This document shows positions 7,749-17,363 of a stretch of 64,000 nucleotides of DNA, piece after piece (within the stretch, counting starts at the first letter, position 1; the number at the start of each line of letters is the position of its first letter). Position numbers and translations under genes: made by a program. The notes beneath the pieces are model-generated. The model ran no database searches. It was not told the origin of the DNA and saw only the letters and a list, made by a program, of their open reading frames with translations. Origin of the DNA: Vreelandella boliviensis LC1 (GTDB lineage: Bacteria > Pseudomonadota > Gammaproteobacteria > Pseudomonadales > Halomonadaceae); NCBI RefSeq assembly GCF_000236035.1, contig NZ_JH393258.1, forward strand, positions 62,001 through 126,000. Reading direction: 5' to 3'.

Positions 7749-8930
7749 ATGTTTATCGGCCTGTTTGAAACATTAAAACGCGCGGGCGTGCCGGTCTCGC
7801 TGCGGGAGCTGCTAGATCTTCATGCCGTAGTGGAGCACGGCGTGGTGTTCGCCGATATGGAAGCTTTCTATCAAGTGGCCCGCACTGTGATGGTCAAAGA
7901 CGAGCGCCACTTCGACCGCTTTGATCGTGCCTTCGCCGCCTGGTTTAAAGGCCTTGAAGACATGGACGCTGCCATTGAGGCGCTCATCCCTGACGACTGG
8001 CTACGCCGTGAGTTTGAAAAGCAGCTAACGGACGAAGAGAAAGCCAAAATCGAATCCCTGGGCGGCCTCGAAGAGCTGATCGAGACATTTAAAAAACGCC
8101 TGGAAGAGCAGAAAGAGCGTCACGCAGGCGGCAACAAATGGATTGGTACCGGCGGCACCAGCCCGTTTGGCGCCTATGGCTATAACCCGGAAGGTATTCG
8201 CATCGGTCAAGATGGCTCACGCCACCGCCGGGCTACCAAGGTGTGGGATGAGCGGCGCTTTCGTGACTACGACGACTCGCTAGAGTTGGGTACGCGTAAT
8301 ATCAAAATGGCGCTGCGCCGCCTGCGTAAGTTTGCCCGCCAGGGGGCGCTTGAAGAGTTCGATGTGGATAGCACCATTCGCGAAACCGCCAAGGACGCCG
8401 GTCTACTCAACGTACAGATGCGCCCAGAGCGTCACAACGCGGTGAAGGTGCTGCTATTTTTGGATGTGGGCGGCTCAATGGATGACCATATTCGCGTCTG
8501 CGAAGAGCTGTTTTCGGCGGCCCGTTCAGAGTTTAAGCACCTGGAACACTTCTACTTCCATAACTGCCTCTACGAAGGCGTCTGGAAAAACAACCAACGG
8601 CGGGGCAACGAGCGCATTCCGACGATGGATGTGCTTCACACCTACGGCGCGGATTACCAGGTCGTGATTGTCGGCGATGCGGCTATGTCCCCTTACGAAG
8701 TCACCCACCCCGGCGGCAGCGTAGAGCACTTTAATGACGAAGCGGGCGGCGTGTGGCTTAAGCGCTTGTGCGAAACGTTTCCCCGCTTGGCATGGCTTAA
8801 CCCTATGCCGCCCCGGGCCTGGGAGTACACCTACTCGACCCAATTGATCCGCGAGATCATTGAAAACCGTATGTACCCCATGACCATGGAAGGCCTGGAA
8901 ACCGCCATGCGCGAACTAGCGAAAAAGTAG
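7749..8930 (+). CDS. VWA-domain protein, CoxE-like partner of the MoxR ATPase
   Basis: This 393-residue protein has a C-terminal von Willebrand factor A region with a MIDAS-like motif DVGGSMDDH (the usual DxSxS is changed to DVGGS, as in many proteins of this subgroup). A charged, partly coiled N-terminal half contains EEQKERHAGGNKWIGTGG. It follows the MoxR ATPase directly. The pair probably acts in assembling or activating another protein complex. The name of the family partner is by analogy with CoxD/CoxE; no carbon monoxide dehydrogenase gene is nearby. Confidence 0.82.
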   Translation: MFIGLFETLKRAGVPVSLRELLDLHAVVEHGVVFADMEAFYQVARTVMVKDERHFDRFDRAFAAWFKGLEDMDAAIEALIPDDWLRREFEKQLTDEEKAKIESLGGLEELIETFKKRLEEQKERHAGGNKWIGTGGTSPFGAYGYNPEGIRIGQDGSRHRRATKVWDERRFRDYDDSLELGTRNIKMALRRLRKFARQGALEEFDVDSTIRETAKDAGLLNVQMRPERHNAVKVLLFLDVGGSMDDHIRVCEELFSAARSEFKHLEHFYFHNCLYEGVWKNNQRRGNERIPTMDVLHTYGADYQVVIVGDAAMSPYEVTHPGGSVEHFNDEAGGVWLKRLCETFPRLAWLNPMPPRAWEYTYSTQLIREIIENRMYPMTMEGLETAMRELAKK

Positions 8931-8993
8931 GCGTGGCAAAAGCAGCCGCTTAAAGCAAAGCACGGTGTTTCTTCTGGCCCTTGCTTCTGGCCG

Positions 8994-9557
8994 TCAAAGC
9001 GTTTGCGGGAAGTCGTTTAAGCCCTTCAAAAAGGCCTGTTTAGCCTCTTCAAATGCTTTCGGGTCGTGTTTGAAACGGCGCAGGATAAGCGCTTCATCCA
9101 ACACCAGGGTAGGCGCCAGCTCGCCAACGCTTTTGGCGGGGTGGCGTGCGCCTAAGCCGATGCGCTTTCCAGCCGCTCCGCCAAACCAGCGCTTAATGCC
9201 ACTCTGCTGATAGAACGCCTCTTGCTCGGCGGTATCAACGTCAACGCGCAGCGGTGCCTTCAAGGTAAGCTCACTGATCAAACGCTGCTGGGCATCTGCT
9301 TGGTCAAGCGCGCAGGCGTGGGTCACCGTCATGCCCTCGCCCTCCTCGTCCAGCACTAGCAGCGCCAGCGCTTGAGGTTTACCCTGGCCGTCAACAGCGG
9401 CGAATAACCGCGCGGCTTCTTGCGGAAAAAACACACTGCAGGTGCCGGTGAACACGACCAGCGGCGTAAGACCCGCCTGTTGTCCGTATACCTCAGCGCA
9501 TAATCGCGCCAGACAGGCGTTGCGCTGGGCCTCTGCGTTAACGTGTACGACCTTCAT
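8994..9557 (-). CDS. Conserved hypothetical protein
   Basis: This 187-residue soluble protein has no motif I recognise with confidence. The middle (ALALLVLDEEGEGMTVTHAC, then AEQEAFYQQSGIKRWFGG) is faintly like an acetyltransferase fold with a beta strand, then a late bulge and the YQQSG segment, so a GNAT relative is possible. A good TATAAT box followed by a GC-rich discriminator (minus strand, 9622-9627) lies about 65 bases upstream and suggests its own promoter. Confidence 0.6.
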   Translation of the reverse strand: MKVVHVNAEAQRNACLARLCAEVYGQQAGLTPLVVFTGTCSVFFPQEAARLFAAVDGQGKPQALALLVLDEEGEGMTVTHACALDQADAQQRLISELTLKAPLRVDVDTAEQEAFYQQSGIKRWFGGAAGKRIGLGARHPAKSVGELAPTLVLDEALILRRFKHDPKAFEEAKQAFLKGLNDFPQTL

Positions 9558-9732
9558 TTAAATCACCCTCACAGGTTAAAAAGCCGCAAGCCTAGAGCAA
9601 TCATCGCCGTTTTGACAGCGGATTATACCCAGCACCACGTCCCTTCATTTTTGCTGATACTGAACACCAGAGTAAACAACCTGTCGAACATAACTGTAAG
9701 CGTGAACAGCGACTTAGAAGGAGCTAGCTAGC

Positions 9733-10131
9733 ATGCCCACCTTTACGAATGATCCTACCATGCCCACACCGAATTTCCCCGGTAGTCACATGGTAGTCGA
9801 TGACCACTATGTGTTTGTTTCAGGACTGACCGTCGCCGACCTTTCTAACGGCCACGCCGCACGGGGTGACGTTAAAGAAGAGACCCGCCTTGTGATGCGT
9901 GCACTGTCGCGCATGCTTGAAATGGAGGGCGGCAGCCTCGCAGATATAGTGCGGGTAGATATTCATCTTACTGATCTACACGCCATCCAAGATATGGATA
10001 GTGTCTACGCCGAGTACTTTGAGCCTGGCCGCTACCCTGCCCGTACCTGCACCGAATCCCCCAATATCTGCGGCGGCAGCAATATTGAAATTACCGTGAT
10101 GGCGAAACGCCAGCCTCAAGCAGCGCAATAA
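9733..10131 (+). CDS. RidA/YjgF-family protein
   Basis: This 132-residue trimeric RidA-like protein belongs to a family that hydrolyses reactive enamines and imines formed by PLP enzymes. It shows the end motif [22 protein letters not shown], where the arginine corresponds to the catalytic arginine of RidA. A ribosome site (GAAGGAG) lies before the ATG. Its 3' end overlaps the 3' end of the convergent cobQ gene by 41 bases, so both genes share coding DNA on opposite strands. A second RidA-type gene is at 24.6-25.1 kb. Confidence 0.85.
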   Translation: MPTFTNDPTMPTPNFPGSHMVVDDHYVFVSGLTVADLSNGHAARGDVKEETRLVMRALSRMLEMEGGSLADIVRVDIHLTDLHAIQDMDSVYAEYFEPGRYPARTCTESPNICGGSNIEITVMAKRQPQAAQ

Positions 10132-11557
10132 CCCTATCCATATCAACATTGGCTTCTAGCATATCGGCTAGACGATTAAGCTCACGCTCACGGTGGGCTT
10201 GATAGTCGCTCTGCTCTCCATTAACCAAGCCTAACTGCTTTAGTAGAGCCTGGCAGGCTTCGGGGTGATCAAATAACCCATGTAAATAAGTGCCTATTAT
10301 TTGCCCATCCTCACTGGCCGCGCCTTCTAGTCGTCCATCTAAATCAAATAGTGGCGAACTTAGCGCCTGCCCTTCGCTTACGCCGTTATGAATTTCATAC
10401 CCGGTAACGGCTGCCCCTTCTGCTATTGTCACGCCGCGAACGTTGCGCAGCTGCTTGCCAGGGACCATGCGCGTGGTGAGATCCAATAAACCCAATCCGG
10501 CTATTTTGCCAGGCTTACCCTCCAGGCCTTCTGGGTCATCCACCCACTCGCCCAGCATTTGAAATCCACCGCAAATACCCAACACCTTGCCGCCATAACG
10601 CAGGTGGCGCTGAATGGCGTTATCCCAGCCCTGGCGCTTTAACCACTCCAGATCACTGGCGGTACTTTTACTGCCGGGCAGAATGATCACATCGGCAGCG
10701 GGTATCGGTTGGTCAGGCCCCACAAAGGTCAGCGATACCTGCGGGTGCAGACGCAGCGGGTCAAAGTCGGTGTGATTACTGATCCGGGGCAGTGCTGGCA
10801 CAATAACGTTGAGCATCTGACCAGCCTTTTCCGCCTGCGTGAGGCCAATGCTGTCTTCGGCATCAAGCACCAGCCCTTGGAGGTAAGGCAGTGTGCCAAA
10901 CACTGGTTTTCCAGTGCGCTCCTCCAGCCACTCAAGCCCAGGCGTGAGCAGCGCCATATCGCCCCGAAAGCGGTTGATAATAAAGCCCTGGGTGCGCGCC
11001 TGTTCGCTCTCGCTCAATAGCGCCAGCGTCCCCACCAACTGGGCGAATACCCCACCGCGATCAATATCACCGACGAGTAATACCGGGCAGTCAGCCGCTT
11101 CGGCAAAGCCCATATTGGCGATATCGCCCTTACGCAGATTGATTTCAGCAGGGCTTCCCGCGCCTTCGGCAATAATCACGTCATAACGGCTTTCTAACGC
11201 CTGCCAGGCGGCCATCACGCTCTCTTTCGCGGTGCGTTTATAAGCGTGGTAATCCAGGGCATCCATATGCCCATGCACCTTGCCGCGCAAAATCACCTGG
11301 GCGCCGCGGTCGGTTTCCGGCTTGAGCAATACCGGATTCATATCGCTGTGGGGGGCTAAATAGCAGGCCTGCGCCTGTAACGCCGTCGAGCGGCCAATCT
11401 CACCGCCATCCTCGGTGACGGCGCTATTTAGCGCCATGTTCTGGGGTTTAAATGGCGCCACTGATATGCCACGCCTTGCCAACGCACGGCAGAGCGCGGC
11501 CACCACGGTACTTTTTCCCGCATCAGAGGTGGTGCCCTGAATCATCAGTGTGGCCAT
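10091..11557 (-). CDS. cobQ: Cobyric acid synthase
   Basis: CobQ amidates four side-chain carboxylates of adenosylcobyrinic a,c-diamide using glutamine and ATP. The protein of about 488 residues has an N-terminal P-loop-like motif ([16 protein letters not shown]) and a C-terminal class I amidotransferase domain with the nucleophile in [12 protein letters not shown] and a later GYEIHNG. I chose ATG 11557 from family alignment. No Shine-Dalgarno is visible before it: the bases there read ACCTCC-TT-ATG, the complement of one. The frame is open to a TTG at 11629. It stands about 26 kb from the main cob cluster. Confidence 0.9.
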   Translation of the reverse strand: MATLMIQGTTSDAGKSTVVAALCRALARRGISVAPFKPQNMALNSAVTEDGGEIGRSTALQAQACYLAPHSDMNPVLLKPETDRGAQVILRGKVHGHMDALDYHAYKRTAKESVMAAWQALESRYDVIIAEGAGSPAEINLRKGDIANMGFAEAADCPVLLVGDIDRGGVFAQLVGTLALLSESEQARTQGFIINRFRGDMALLTPGLEWLEERTGKPVFGTLPYLQGLVLDAEDSIGLTQAEKAGQMLNVIVPALPRISNHTDFDPLRLHPQVSLTFVGPDQPIPAADVIILPGSKSTASDLEWLKRQGWDNAIQRHLRYGGKVLGICGGFQMLGEWVDDPEGLEGKPGKIAGLGLLDLTTRMVPGKQLRNVRGVTIAEGAAVTGYEIHNGVSEGQALSSPLFDLDGRLEGAASEDGQIIGTYLHGLFDHPEACQALLKQLGLVNGEQSDYQAHRERELNRLADMLEANVDMDRVIALLEAGVSPSR

Positions 11558-11648
11558 AAGGAGGTCTCGTCCAGGTGGATAAGAGCGAGACTGTAGCGGT
11601 CGGCATGCAGGGCCGCAAGAGCGGATCAAAAGACATTAACGAACAGCG

Positions 11649-12506
11649 CTATGGGCTTATGGCGGGCTCAAGCAATTCGTTATCAACCTTTGCCAACTCC
11701 CAGGCTTGCACCATCTGCTTTTTGTCTAACCCCCAGCGGTAGCCACCAAGTGCGCCACTTTGTTGAATCACCCGGTGGCAGGGTATCCATACCGCGATGG
11801 GGTTAGCGCCCACCGCATTGCCCACTGCGCGGGACGATTTGGGCGTACCCAAGGCCTGGGCGATATGCGAATAGCTGGCCAGCTGACCTTCGGGAATGGT
11901 CAGCAGCGCCCGCCAAACCGCTATTTGAAAGTTAGTGCCAGTCACGTGCAGCGGCAGAGCGGCAGTTCCCTCTTCGGGTTGAGTAAACAGCTTTTCAACC
12001 GCAAAGCGGGTAGCGTCGGGGCTATGGCACAGCGTGCTGCGCGGCCACTCTTTGCCAAGCCGTGCCAGTAGCGCCTCCGAATTCGTCGCATCGACAAAAC
12101 CCATGCGGCAGATACCCCGGGGGGTTACCGCCACAAACATGCTCCCTAGAGGCGTTTCATGAACCCCATAGGCGATCTCCACGCCTTCACCCTGGCGCTT
12201 ATACTCCCCCGGCGTGACAGCCTCTAGCTGTACAAAGTGATCGTAAAGCCGGGAGCCGCCGCTTAGCCCTAGCGTATGGGCAATATCCAGCAGGGATGTC
12301 GATGCCTGAATCAGTTGCTTACTGCGCTCTAACGTCAGCGCCTGCAAAAAGCGTTTGGGGCTGATACCCGCGTAACGACAAAATAGCCGCTGGAAATGAA
12401 AGGCGCTTAAATGCACCTGCGCGGCCACTGTTTCCAGGTTGGGTTGCTCCGCTGCGTGGGCCACCATATAAGCCATGGCTTTTTCGATACGCGCATAGTC
12501 GTTCAT
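11649..12506 (-). CDS. AraC domain fused to O6-methylguanine-DNA methyltransferase (Ada-like)
   Basis: This 285-residue fusion has an AraC-type DNA-binding domain at residues about 5-105 (two helix-turn-helix motifs, GEYKRQG at its end), then an O6-alkylguanine methyltransferase domain with the acceptor cysteine in IPCHRVIQ and the ASYSHIAQALG DNA-binding segment. The N-terminal zinc-cysteine domain of E. coli Ada, which senses methyl phosphotriesters, is absent, so it repairs bases but may not switch on in the classical way. It lies upstream of cobQ on the same strand with a 91-base gap, and there is no functional link to cobalamin. Confidence 0.85.
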   Translation of the reverse strand: MNDYARIEKAMAYMVAHAAEQPNLETVAAQVHLSAFHFQRLFCRYAGISPKRFLQALTLERSKQLIQASTSLLDIAHTLGLSGGSRLYDHFVQLEAVTPGEYKRQGEGVEIAYGVHETPLGSMFVAVTPRGICRMGFVDATNSEALLARLGKEWPRSTLCHSPDATRFAVEKLFTQPEEGTAALPLHVTGTNFQIAVWRALLTIPEGQLASYSHIAQALGTPKSSRAVGNAVGANPIAVWIPCHRVIQQSGALGGYRWGLDKKQMVQAWELAKVDNELLEPAISP

Positions 12507-12663
12507 TGTGTTATCTCTGTGCCTTGGGACTGCCTATCACCATCAGCCTAAGCGTTCACGAGCGAGTTGCCGACCCGAATCTTGCTAATGGCGTTAGCAG
12601 ACAGCTCCCAACTTTTCCGCTAGGGTAATGCCCCCGCCTCCACTGACGGTACACGATACGCCC

Positions 12664-13584
12664 ATGCAAGACTTGATCAATGACATTGCGGCCACCATGG
12701 CGAATGCCGAACAGCGTGGCAAGGTCGCCGACTATATCCCCGAGCTTGGCCACGTCGACCCACAGCAGTTTGCCATTTCGCTGGCGACCGTGGATGGCAA
12801 GGTGTACTCGGCAGGCTGTGCCACCACGCCCTTCTCCATTCAGAGCATTTCCAAGGTATTTACGCTGACTATAGCGCTGGGGCAAGTGGGTGATTCGCTG
12901 TGGTCAAAAGTCGGCCGCGAACCATCGGGCGATCCATTTAACTCCATCGTTCAGCTAGAGCATGAAAGCGGCAAGCCGCGTAACCCATTCATCAATGCCG
13001 GTGCCATTGCGGTGGTCGATGCAATCATGATGGGCCATGAGCCCAAAGAAACACTGGGCGAGATTCTCAGTTTTGTGCGCTATATCGCCAATGACGACAG
13101 CATTTACTTCGACCACAAAGTGGCCGCCTCAGAGATGGCCCACCGCGACCGCAACGCCTCACTGGCGCATTTCATGAAAGCCTTTGGCCATCTACGCCAC
13201 GATGTCGATAAAGTGCTGGGCACTTACTTCCACCAGTGCGCCATCGCTATGAGCTGCGAGCAGCTTGCCCATGCGGGGCTGTTTTTGGCGTCGGATGGTA
13301 TCAACAAACCCAGCGACATTCGCGTGGTAGCCCCCCAGCGGGCCCGCCGGATCAACTCATTGATGATGATGTGCGGGCACTACGACGCCTCGGGAGAATT
13401 CGCCTTCCGCGTTGGCCTACCCGGCAAAAGCGGCGTCGGTGGTGGCATATTGGCAATCGCGCCAGGTCATGGTTCTATCGCCGTCTGGTCGCCAGGGTTA
13501 GACGCCTACGGCAATAGTTTACTAGGCACCCAGGCGCTTGAAATGTTTGTGCAGCGTACCGGCTGGTCGGTGTTTGGGCATTAA
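12664..13584 (+). CDS. glsA: Glutaminase A
   Basis: This is a serine-dependent glutaminase converting glutamine to glutamate and ammonia, about 306 residues from ATG 12664, which matches E. coli GlsB. Characteristic segments are [12 protein letters not shown] (catalytic Ser-x-x-Lys), [20 protein letters not shown] and the late [12 protein letters not shown]. An earlier ATG at 12628 gives an N-terminal extension not expected for the family. It stands alone between an Ada-like gene and a LysE transporter. The glutamate made could serve as an osmolyte in a halophile, which is inference. Confidence 0.88.
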   Translation: MQDLINDIAATMANAEQRGKVADYIPELGHVDPQQFAISLATVDGKVYSAGCATTPFSIQSISKVFTLTIALGQVGDSLWSKVGREPSGDPFNSIVQLEHESGKPRNPFINAGAIAVVDAIMMGHEPKETLGEILSFVRYIANDDSIYFDHKVAASEMAHRDRNASLAHFMKAFGHLRHDVDKVLGTYFHQCAIAMSCEQLAHAGLFLASDGINKPSDIRVVAPQRARRINSLMMMCGHYDASGEFAFRVGLPGKSGVGGGILAIAPGHGSIAVWSPGLDAYGNSLLGTQALEMFVQRTGWSVFGH

Positions 13585-13690
13585 AGACGCAGAGTGAAAA
13601 ATAAGTCTTAAGCAGCAGTCACCTCAATTTTGTTCAATACCCTCAACAGGCGCTACGGCATTCTCCCTGCATTGCCTTCGGAGAATGACC

Positions 13691-14296
13691 ATGAGCGCTA
13701 CACCCCTGCTATCTTTACTGCTACCTATGTCCGCGTTTGCCCTTGCCGCGTCTATTTCGCCTGGGCCGGTTAATATTGTTTGTTTGAGTAGTGGTACCCA
13801 CCACCCCATCGCTAGAGGGCTTGTTTTTGTTACCGGTGCCACGCTGGGGTTTGTTGCGCTGTTTTTAGCCATCGGCGCGGGGCTTTACTCACTGCTGAGT
13901 GTGGCGCCGCTGTTGGAAGCGCTTTTACGCTGGGCGGGCATTGTTTTTTTACTCTACCTTAGCTATCAACTGTTTCAGCACGATGGTCGAGTACAGGAAC
14001 GAGGCGGCGACAACGCACCTGGGTTTTGGGCAGGCGCTATGATGCAGTGGCTTAACCCCAAAGCATGGCTGGCGTCTGCCGCTGGCATCGGAGCTTACAC
14101 CAGCGGTAATGAGCCCTACCTGCTATGGCTATTCGCCGCGCTCTATTTGCCTATTTGTTGGCTATCGCTAGCCAGTTGGGTCGTTGCAGGGGCTTTTCTC
14201 AAACGCTATGTCCATCGCCCTATTATCTTACTTATGATTAACCGCACGCTGGCTGGATGCTTAGCCGCCAGCGCGGTTTACTTACTGATTGAGTAG
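13691..14296 (+). CDS. LysE/RhtB-family amino-acid exporter
   Basis: This integral membrane protein of about 201 residues has some six hydrophobic helices. It opens with the LysE-type motif ASISPGPVNIV, continues with a GATLGFV stretch and has the internal WLNPKAWLAS motif, both typical of this exporter family. The GGAG ribosome site suits ATG 13691 (7 bases) better than ATG 13685 (1 base). Its 3' end overlaps the convergent AraC gene by 15 bases. Such pairs are common, and the AraC protein may control the exporter, though a convergent layout does not prove it. The substrate is unknown. Confidence 0.85.
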   Translation: MSATPLLSLLLPMSAFALAASISPGPVNIVCLSSGTHHPIARGLVFVTGATLGFVALFLAIGAGLYSLLSVAPLLEALLRWAGIVFLLYLSYQLFQHDGRVQERGGDNAPGFWAGAMMQWLNPKAWLASAAGIGAYTSGNEPYLLWLFAALYLPICWLSLASWVVAGAFLKRYVHRPIILLMINRTLAGCLAASAVYLLIE

Positions 14297-15115
14297 CGGA
14301 TAGCGGTACTGATTGGGTGTCGCGGCTACCAGCCGCTTAAACGTCCTTTGAAAGTGGGGCTGGTCATTAAAGCCAGCACTCAAAGCGGCCTCAACAATCG
14401 GCTGCCCTTGCTTGAGGGCTTTTTGCCCCAACTGGATGCGCTGGTTAATCAGGTAAGCATGGGGGGTAAGCCCGAAGTACTGTTTAAAGGCGCGAATCAG
14501 GTGCCCAGCGCTATAGCCCGACTGCTGGCATAAGCGTTCAAGCGAGATATCAGCAGCACAATTGGCACGCAAATAGGCCGCAACCTGTTCTAGCGTGCTC
14601 GGCGCCTGGGGCAATTTTACGGGGAATTCTTGGGCAAGCACTTGCATCATGGTAGACAAGTACTCGATTAGCGCCGTTTGCTTTTCGTCAATTTCCCGTT
14701 GTTTATCCAGCAAGCAAGCGGCCATATCGCGGTACCCGGCATAAAGCGCTGGCTGGGTAATAACGGCGGTGGCAATGTCCTGCCAGTTAGGCGCATCCAG
14801 CAGGCCCAATTGATAGCGCAACTCACTCATCCACGCGGTATCGACGTAGAGCATTAGGTACGCCCAAGGCTGATTCTCAATGGGGTTACAGGCATGCACC
14901 CAGTGGGGGTTCATCATCACGATGTCACCCGCACTAATCTGATACGTCGCATCGCGATAGCAAAAGTTGCTTTGACCTGCGGTCACAGCCCCCAGCGACC
15001 AATGCGAGTGGCTGTGCGGCGCATAGCAGACCTGTCGCGCATCGCTGATTTTACGCAGTTCCACATAGGGCATACGCGCATCGCGCCAGAAGAGAGGTGA
15101 CGAAACTGTATTCAT
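14282..15115 (-). CDS. AraC-family regulator with cupin sensor domain
   Basis: This 277-residue regulator has an N-terminal cupin-like half (HSHSHWSLGAVTAG, then GDIVMMNPHWVHACNP) and a C-terminal AraC DNA-binding pair with the signature QPHFQRTFKRLVAATPNQYR. It belongs to a group often found next to LysE-type exporters, matching its convergent neighbour. The ligand is not known. Confidence 0.85.
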   Translation of the reverse strand: MNTVSSPLFWRDARMPYVELRKISDARQVCYAPHSHSHWSLGAVTAGQSNFCYRDATYQISAGDIVMMNPHWVHACNPIENQPWAYLMLYVDTAWMSELRYQLGLLDAPNWQDIATAVITQPALYAGYRDMAACLLDKQREIDEKQTALIEYLSTMMQVLAQEFPVKLPQAPSTLEQVAAYLRANCAADISLERLCQQSGYSAGHLIRAFKQYFGLTPHAYLINQRIQLGQKALKQGQPIVEAALSAGFNDQPHFQRTFKRLVAATPNQYRYPLLNQ

Positions 15116-15276
15116 GCTCTGCTCGCGGTATTAAACAATAGTGAAAATAGCGATAAGTCCTGCCACTTGGCCTACGCTGGACAATAGCACAGCACAAGCA
15201 CAGTATGAGCCGCCATACTGCTCTATACGTTAGATTGCCTAGGGATGCGCAAAGCCATATTAGTCAGGAGGACACC

Positions 15277-16095
15277 ATGGCCAACAGTATGAAAAACCCC
15301 GATCATCGTGATGCGATTACCCTCTATGCCCGCATGGGCTATGCCTCCCGCGGCATTGTGTATGTGTTGGTAGGTAGCCTTGCAGCGCTGGCAGCCTTTG
15401 GGCAAGGCGGTCAAACAGAAGGCAGTCGTGGCGCATTAGAACACGTGCTTACCGCTCCTTTTGGTAAAGTCTTGTTAGCGATTATGGCTATAGGCTTGGT
15501 GGGCTACGCTATGTGGCGGACTATCCAAGCGGTCAAAGACGCCGACCATCACGGCAACGGCGCCCAAGGTTTGGCTATTCGTGCGGGCTTATTAGCGAGC
15601 GCCATTACCCATACGCTATTGGCATTTTTTGCCGCAACGCTTATCTTTCAATTTGCGGGTTCTTCGGGTGATTCCGGTGGCGGTTCACAAGGTGTGGCGA
15701 GCTGGCTGATGCAGCAGCCTTTCGGACGCTGGCTGGTAGGCGGGGTTGGCCTCATCATGATCGGCGTAGGCATGGCCCACGCGCTTAAAGGCTACAAGGC
15801 CAAATTCGATAAACACTTCGCTATGCCATTACAAACTCAACAATGGGCCTATCCTATCTGCCGCTTTGGCTTAGTGACTCGGGGTCTTGTGTTTGTGATT
15901 GTGGGTAGCTTTTTTATCATCGCCGCTTATCAAATAAACCCCAATCAAGCAGGTGGTATGGGTGAAGTGTTTAGCACCCTGCGAAGCCAACCCTACGGCC
16001 AGTGGCTGCTTGCATTTGTTGCTTTAGGGCTCTTCGCATTTGGTCTTTATAGTGTGCTAGCGGCTATTTACCGCCGAATTAACCCCGAGATGTAG
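15277..16095 (+). CDS. DUF1206 membrane protein
   Basis: This 272-residue inner-membrane protein is built of three copies of a two-helix unit, each opening with a motif like RMGYASRGIVYVLVGSLA. The second and third copies are visible at about residues 95-175 and 195-270 (FGLVTRGLVFVIVGSFF). Six transmembrane helices are expected. The start at 15277 is set by the GGAGG site six bases before it; the frame is open to 15205. The function of DUF1206 proteins is unknown. Confidence 0.8.
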   Translation: MANSMKNPDHRDAITLYARMGYASRGIVYVLVGSLAALAAFGQGGQTEGSRGALEHVLTAPFGKVLLAIMAIGLVGYAMWRTIQAVKDADHHGNGAQGLAIRAGLLASAITHTLLAFFAATLIFQFAGSSGDSGGGSQGVASWLMQQPFGRWLVGGVGLIMIGVGMAHALKGYKAKFDKHFAMPLQTQQWAYPICRFGLVTRGLVFVIVGSFFIIAAYQINPNQAGGMGEVFSTLRSQPYGQWLLAFVALGLFAFGLYSVLAAIYRRINPEM

Positions 16096-16177
16096 TCACC
16101 ACCATAGCCCTAACATCGAAGCAATGCAGGTACTGGCTAGGCTAGTGGCGTAAGCAACTGATCCGGTGGCTTGCCAC

Positions 16178-16495
16178 CTAAATACCGTAATCCCGCTCGA
16201 CTTTGGCAATCCGAGTTTTGAAGCGCTGGTACCACTGCTGGTGCCCCATCCGCTGGGCCTCTTGATGCTCGGCGTGAGCCTTCCACGCTTTGATAGAAGC
16301 GGTATCAGCCCAGTAAGAGACCGTCACACCTACATCGTCTCTGGCAGACTCCATGCCTAAAAAACCCGGCTGCTGCGCAGCCAACTCGACCATTCTTGCC
16401 GCCATCTCGTCGTAGCCATTCTCGATCTCGGTGCGTTGTGAGGTGAAAATCACTGCGTAGTAAGGTGGTTCGGGTGTGTTGGCAATTAAGGGCAT
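16178..16495 (-). CDS. Antibiotic biosynthesis monooxygenase (ABM)-domain protein
   Basis: This protein of about 105 residues is of the dimeric ABM ferredoxin-like fold. Typical segments are YYAVIFTSQRTE, MVELAAQQPGFLGMES and VTVSYWADTASIKAWKAHAEHQEAQ. Family members range from quinone or haem monooxygenases to proteins of unknown activity. It starts 22 bases after the slipin gene and is on the same strand, so it may be cotranscribed. The ribosome site is weak. Confidence 0.75.
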   Translation of the reverse strand: MPLIANTPEPPYYAVIFTSQRTEIENGYDEMAARMVELAAQQPGFLGMESARDDVGVTVSYWADTASIKAWKAHAEHQEAQRMGHQQWYQRFKTRIAKVERDYGI

Positions 16496-16517
16496 AAGAT
16501 TTTCGCACTCGTTAAGA

Positions 16518-17306
16518 TCACTCCTCCAGTTTATCGCCACTTGGCGCAGGCGACGAGTGCTTAAGCTTCATATCCCTAAACGCTTCCATAATATCCATGG
16601 GTAACGGGAAGAAAATCGTCGACGCATTTTTATTGCTCATATCGCTCATGGTTTGCAGATAGCGCAGTTGCAGCGCGGCCGAGTTCTCCTGCATCACATT
16701 GGCTGCCTCGACCAGCTTTTTCGAGGCCTGCAACTCCCCTTCAGCGTGGATAACTTTGGCCCGGCGTTCCCGCTCCGCCTCAGCTTGGCGGGCAATGGCG
16801 CGGATCATGCTCTCGTCCAGATCCACATGCTTGATCTCAACATTAGCCACCTTAATGCCCCATGCTTCAGTCTGGGCATCGATTATTTCCTGAATATCGC
16901 TGTTGAGTTTATCGCGCTCGGAGAGCATCTCATCAAGATCATGTTTGCCCAACACTGAGCGAAGCGTGGTCTGAGCCAACTGGCTAGTAGCCTGAGTGAA
17001 ATTTTCAACCTGGATAATCGCCTTTTCAGGATCGACCACGCGAAAATAGAGCACAGCATTAACCTTAACCGTCACGTTATCCCGAGAGATCACGTCCTGC
17101 TCGGGCACATCCATGGTAACGACACGTAGATCAACCACCTCCATCTTCTGGATACCGGGAATCACAATGATTAACCCCGGACCTTTGACCTTCTGAAACC
17201 GACCGAGAAAGAACACTACGCCACGCTTATATTCCGGCAGTATACGTATGGAGGCGGCAATCAGCATCACCACCAACACTACTGGAACTAAATACGAAAT
17301 AATCAT
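16518..17306 (-). CDS. Slipin (stomatin/SPFH-family membrane protein)
   Basis: This 262-residue protein has one N-terminal membrane segment ([18 protein letters not shown]) and an SPFH/band-7 domain: [44 protein letters not shown], then coiled-coil helices with [18 protein letters not shown]. It forms a membrane scaffold. It follows the NfeD protease gene by 57 bases, the standard pairing of long-form NfeD with a slipin, where the protease cleaves the slipin near its C-terminus (known for archaeal homologues). Confidence 0.9.
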   Translation of the reverse strand: MIISYLVPVVLVVMLIAASIRILPEYKRGVVFFLGRFQKVKGPGLIIVIPGIQKMEVVDLRVVTMDVPEQDVISRDNVTVKVNAVLYFRVVDPEKAIIQVENFTQATSQLAQTTLRSVLGKHDLDEMLSERDKLNSDIQEIIDAQTEAWGIKVANVEIKHVDLDESMIRAIARQAEAERERRAKVIHAEGELQASKKLVEAANVMQENSAALQLRYLQTMSDMSNKNASTIFFPLPMDIMEAFRDMKLKHSSPAPSGDKLEE

Positions 17307-17363
17307 GGGTCACCTCATCGAGTTGATGGACTATCACGTGAATAACGCACGACAACTGAGAGC

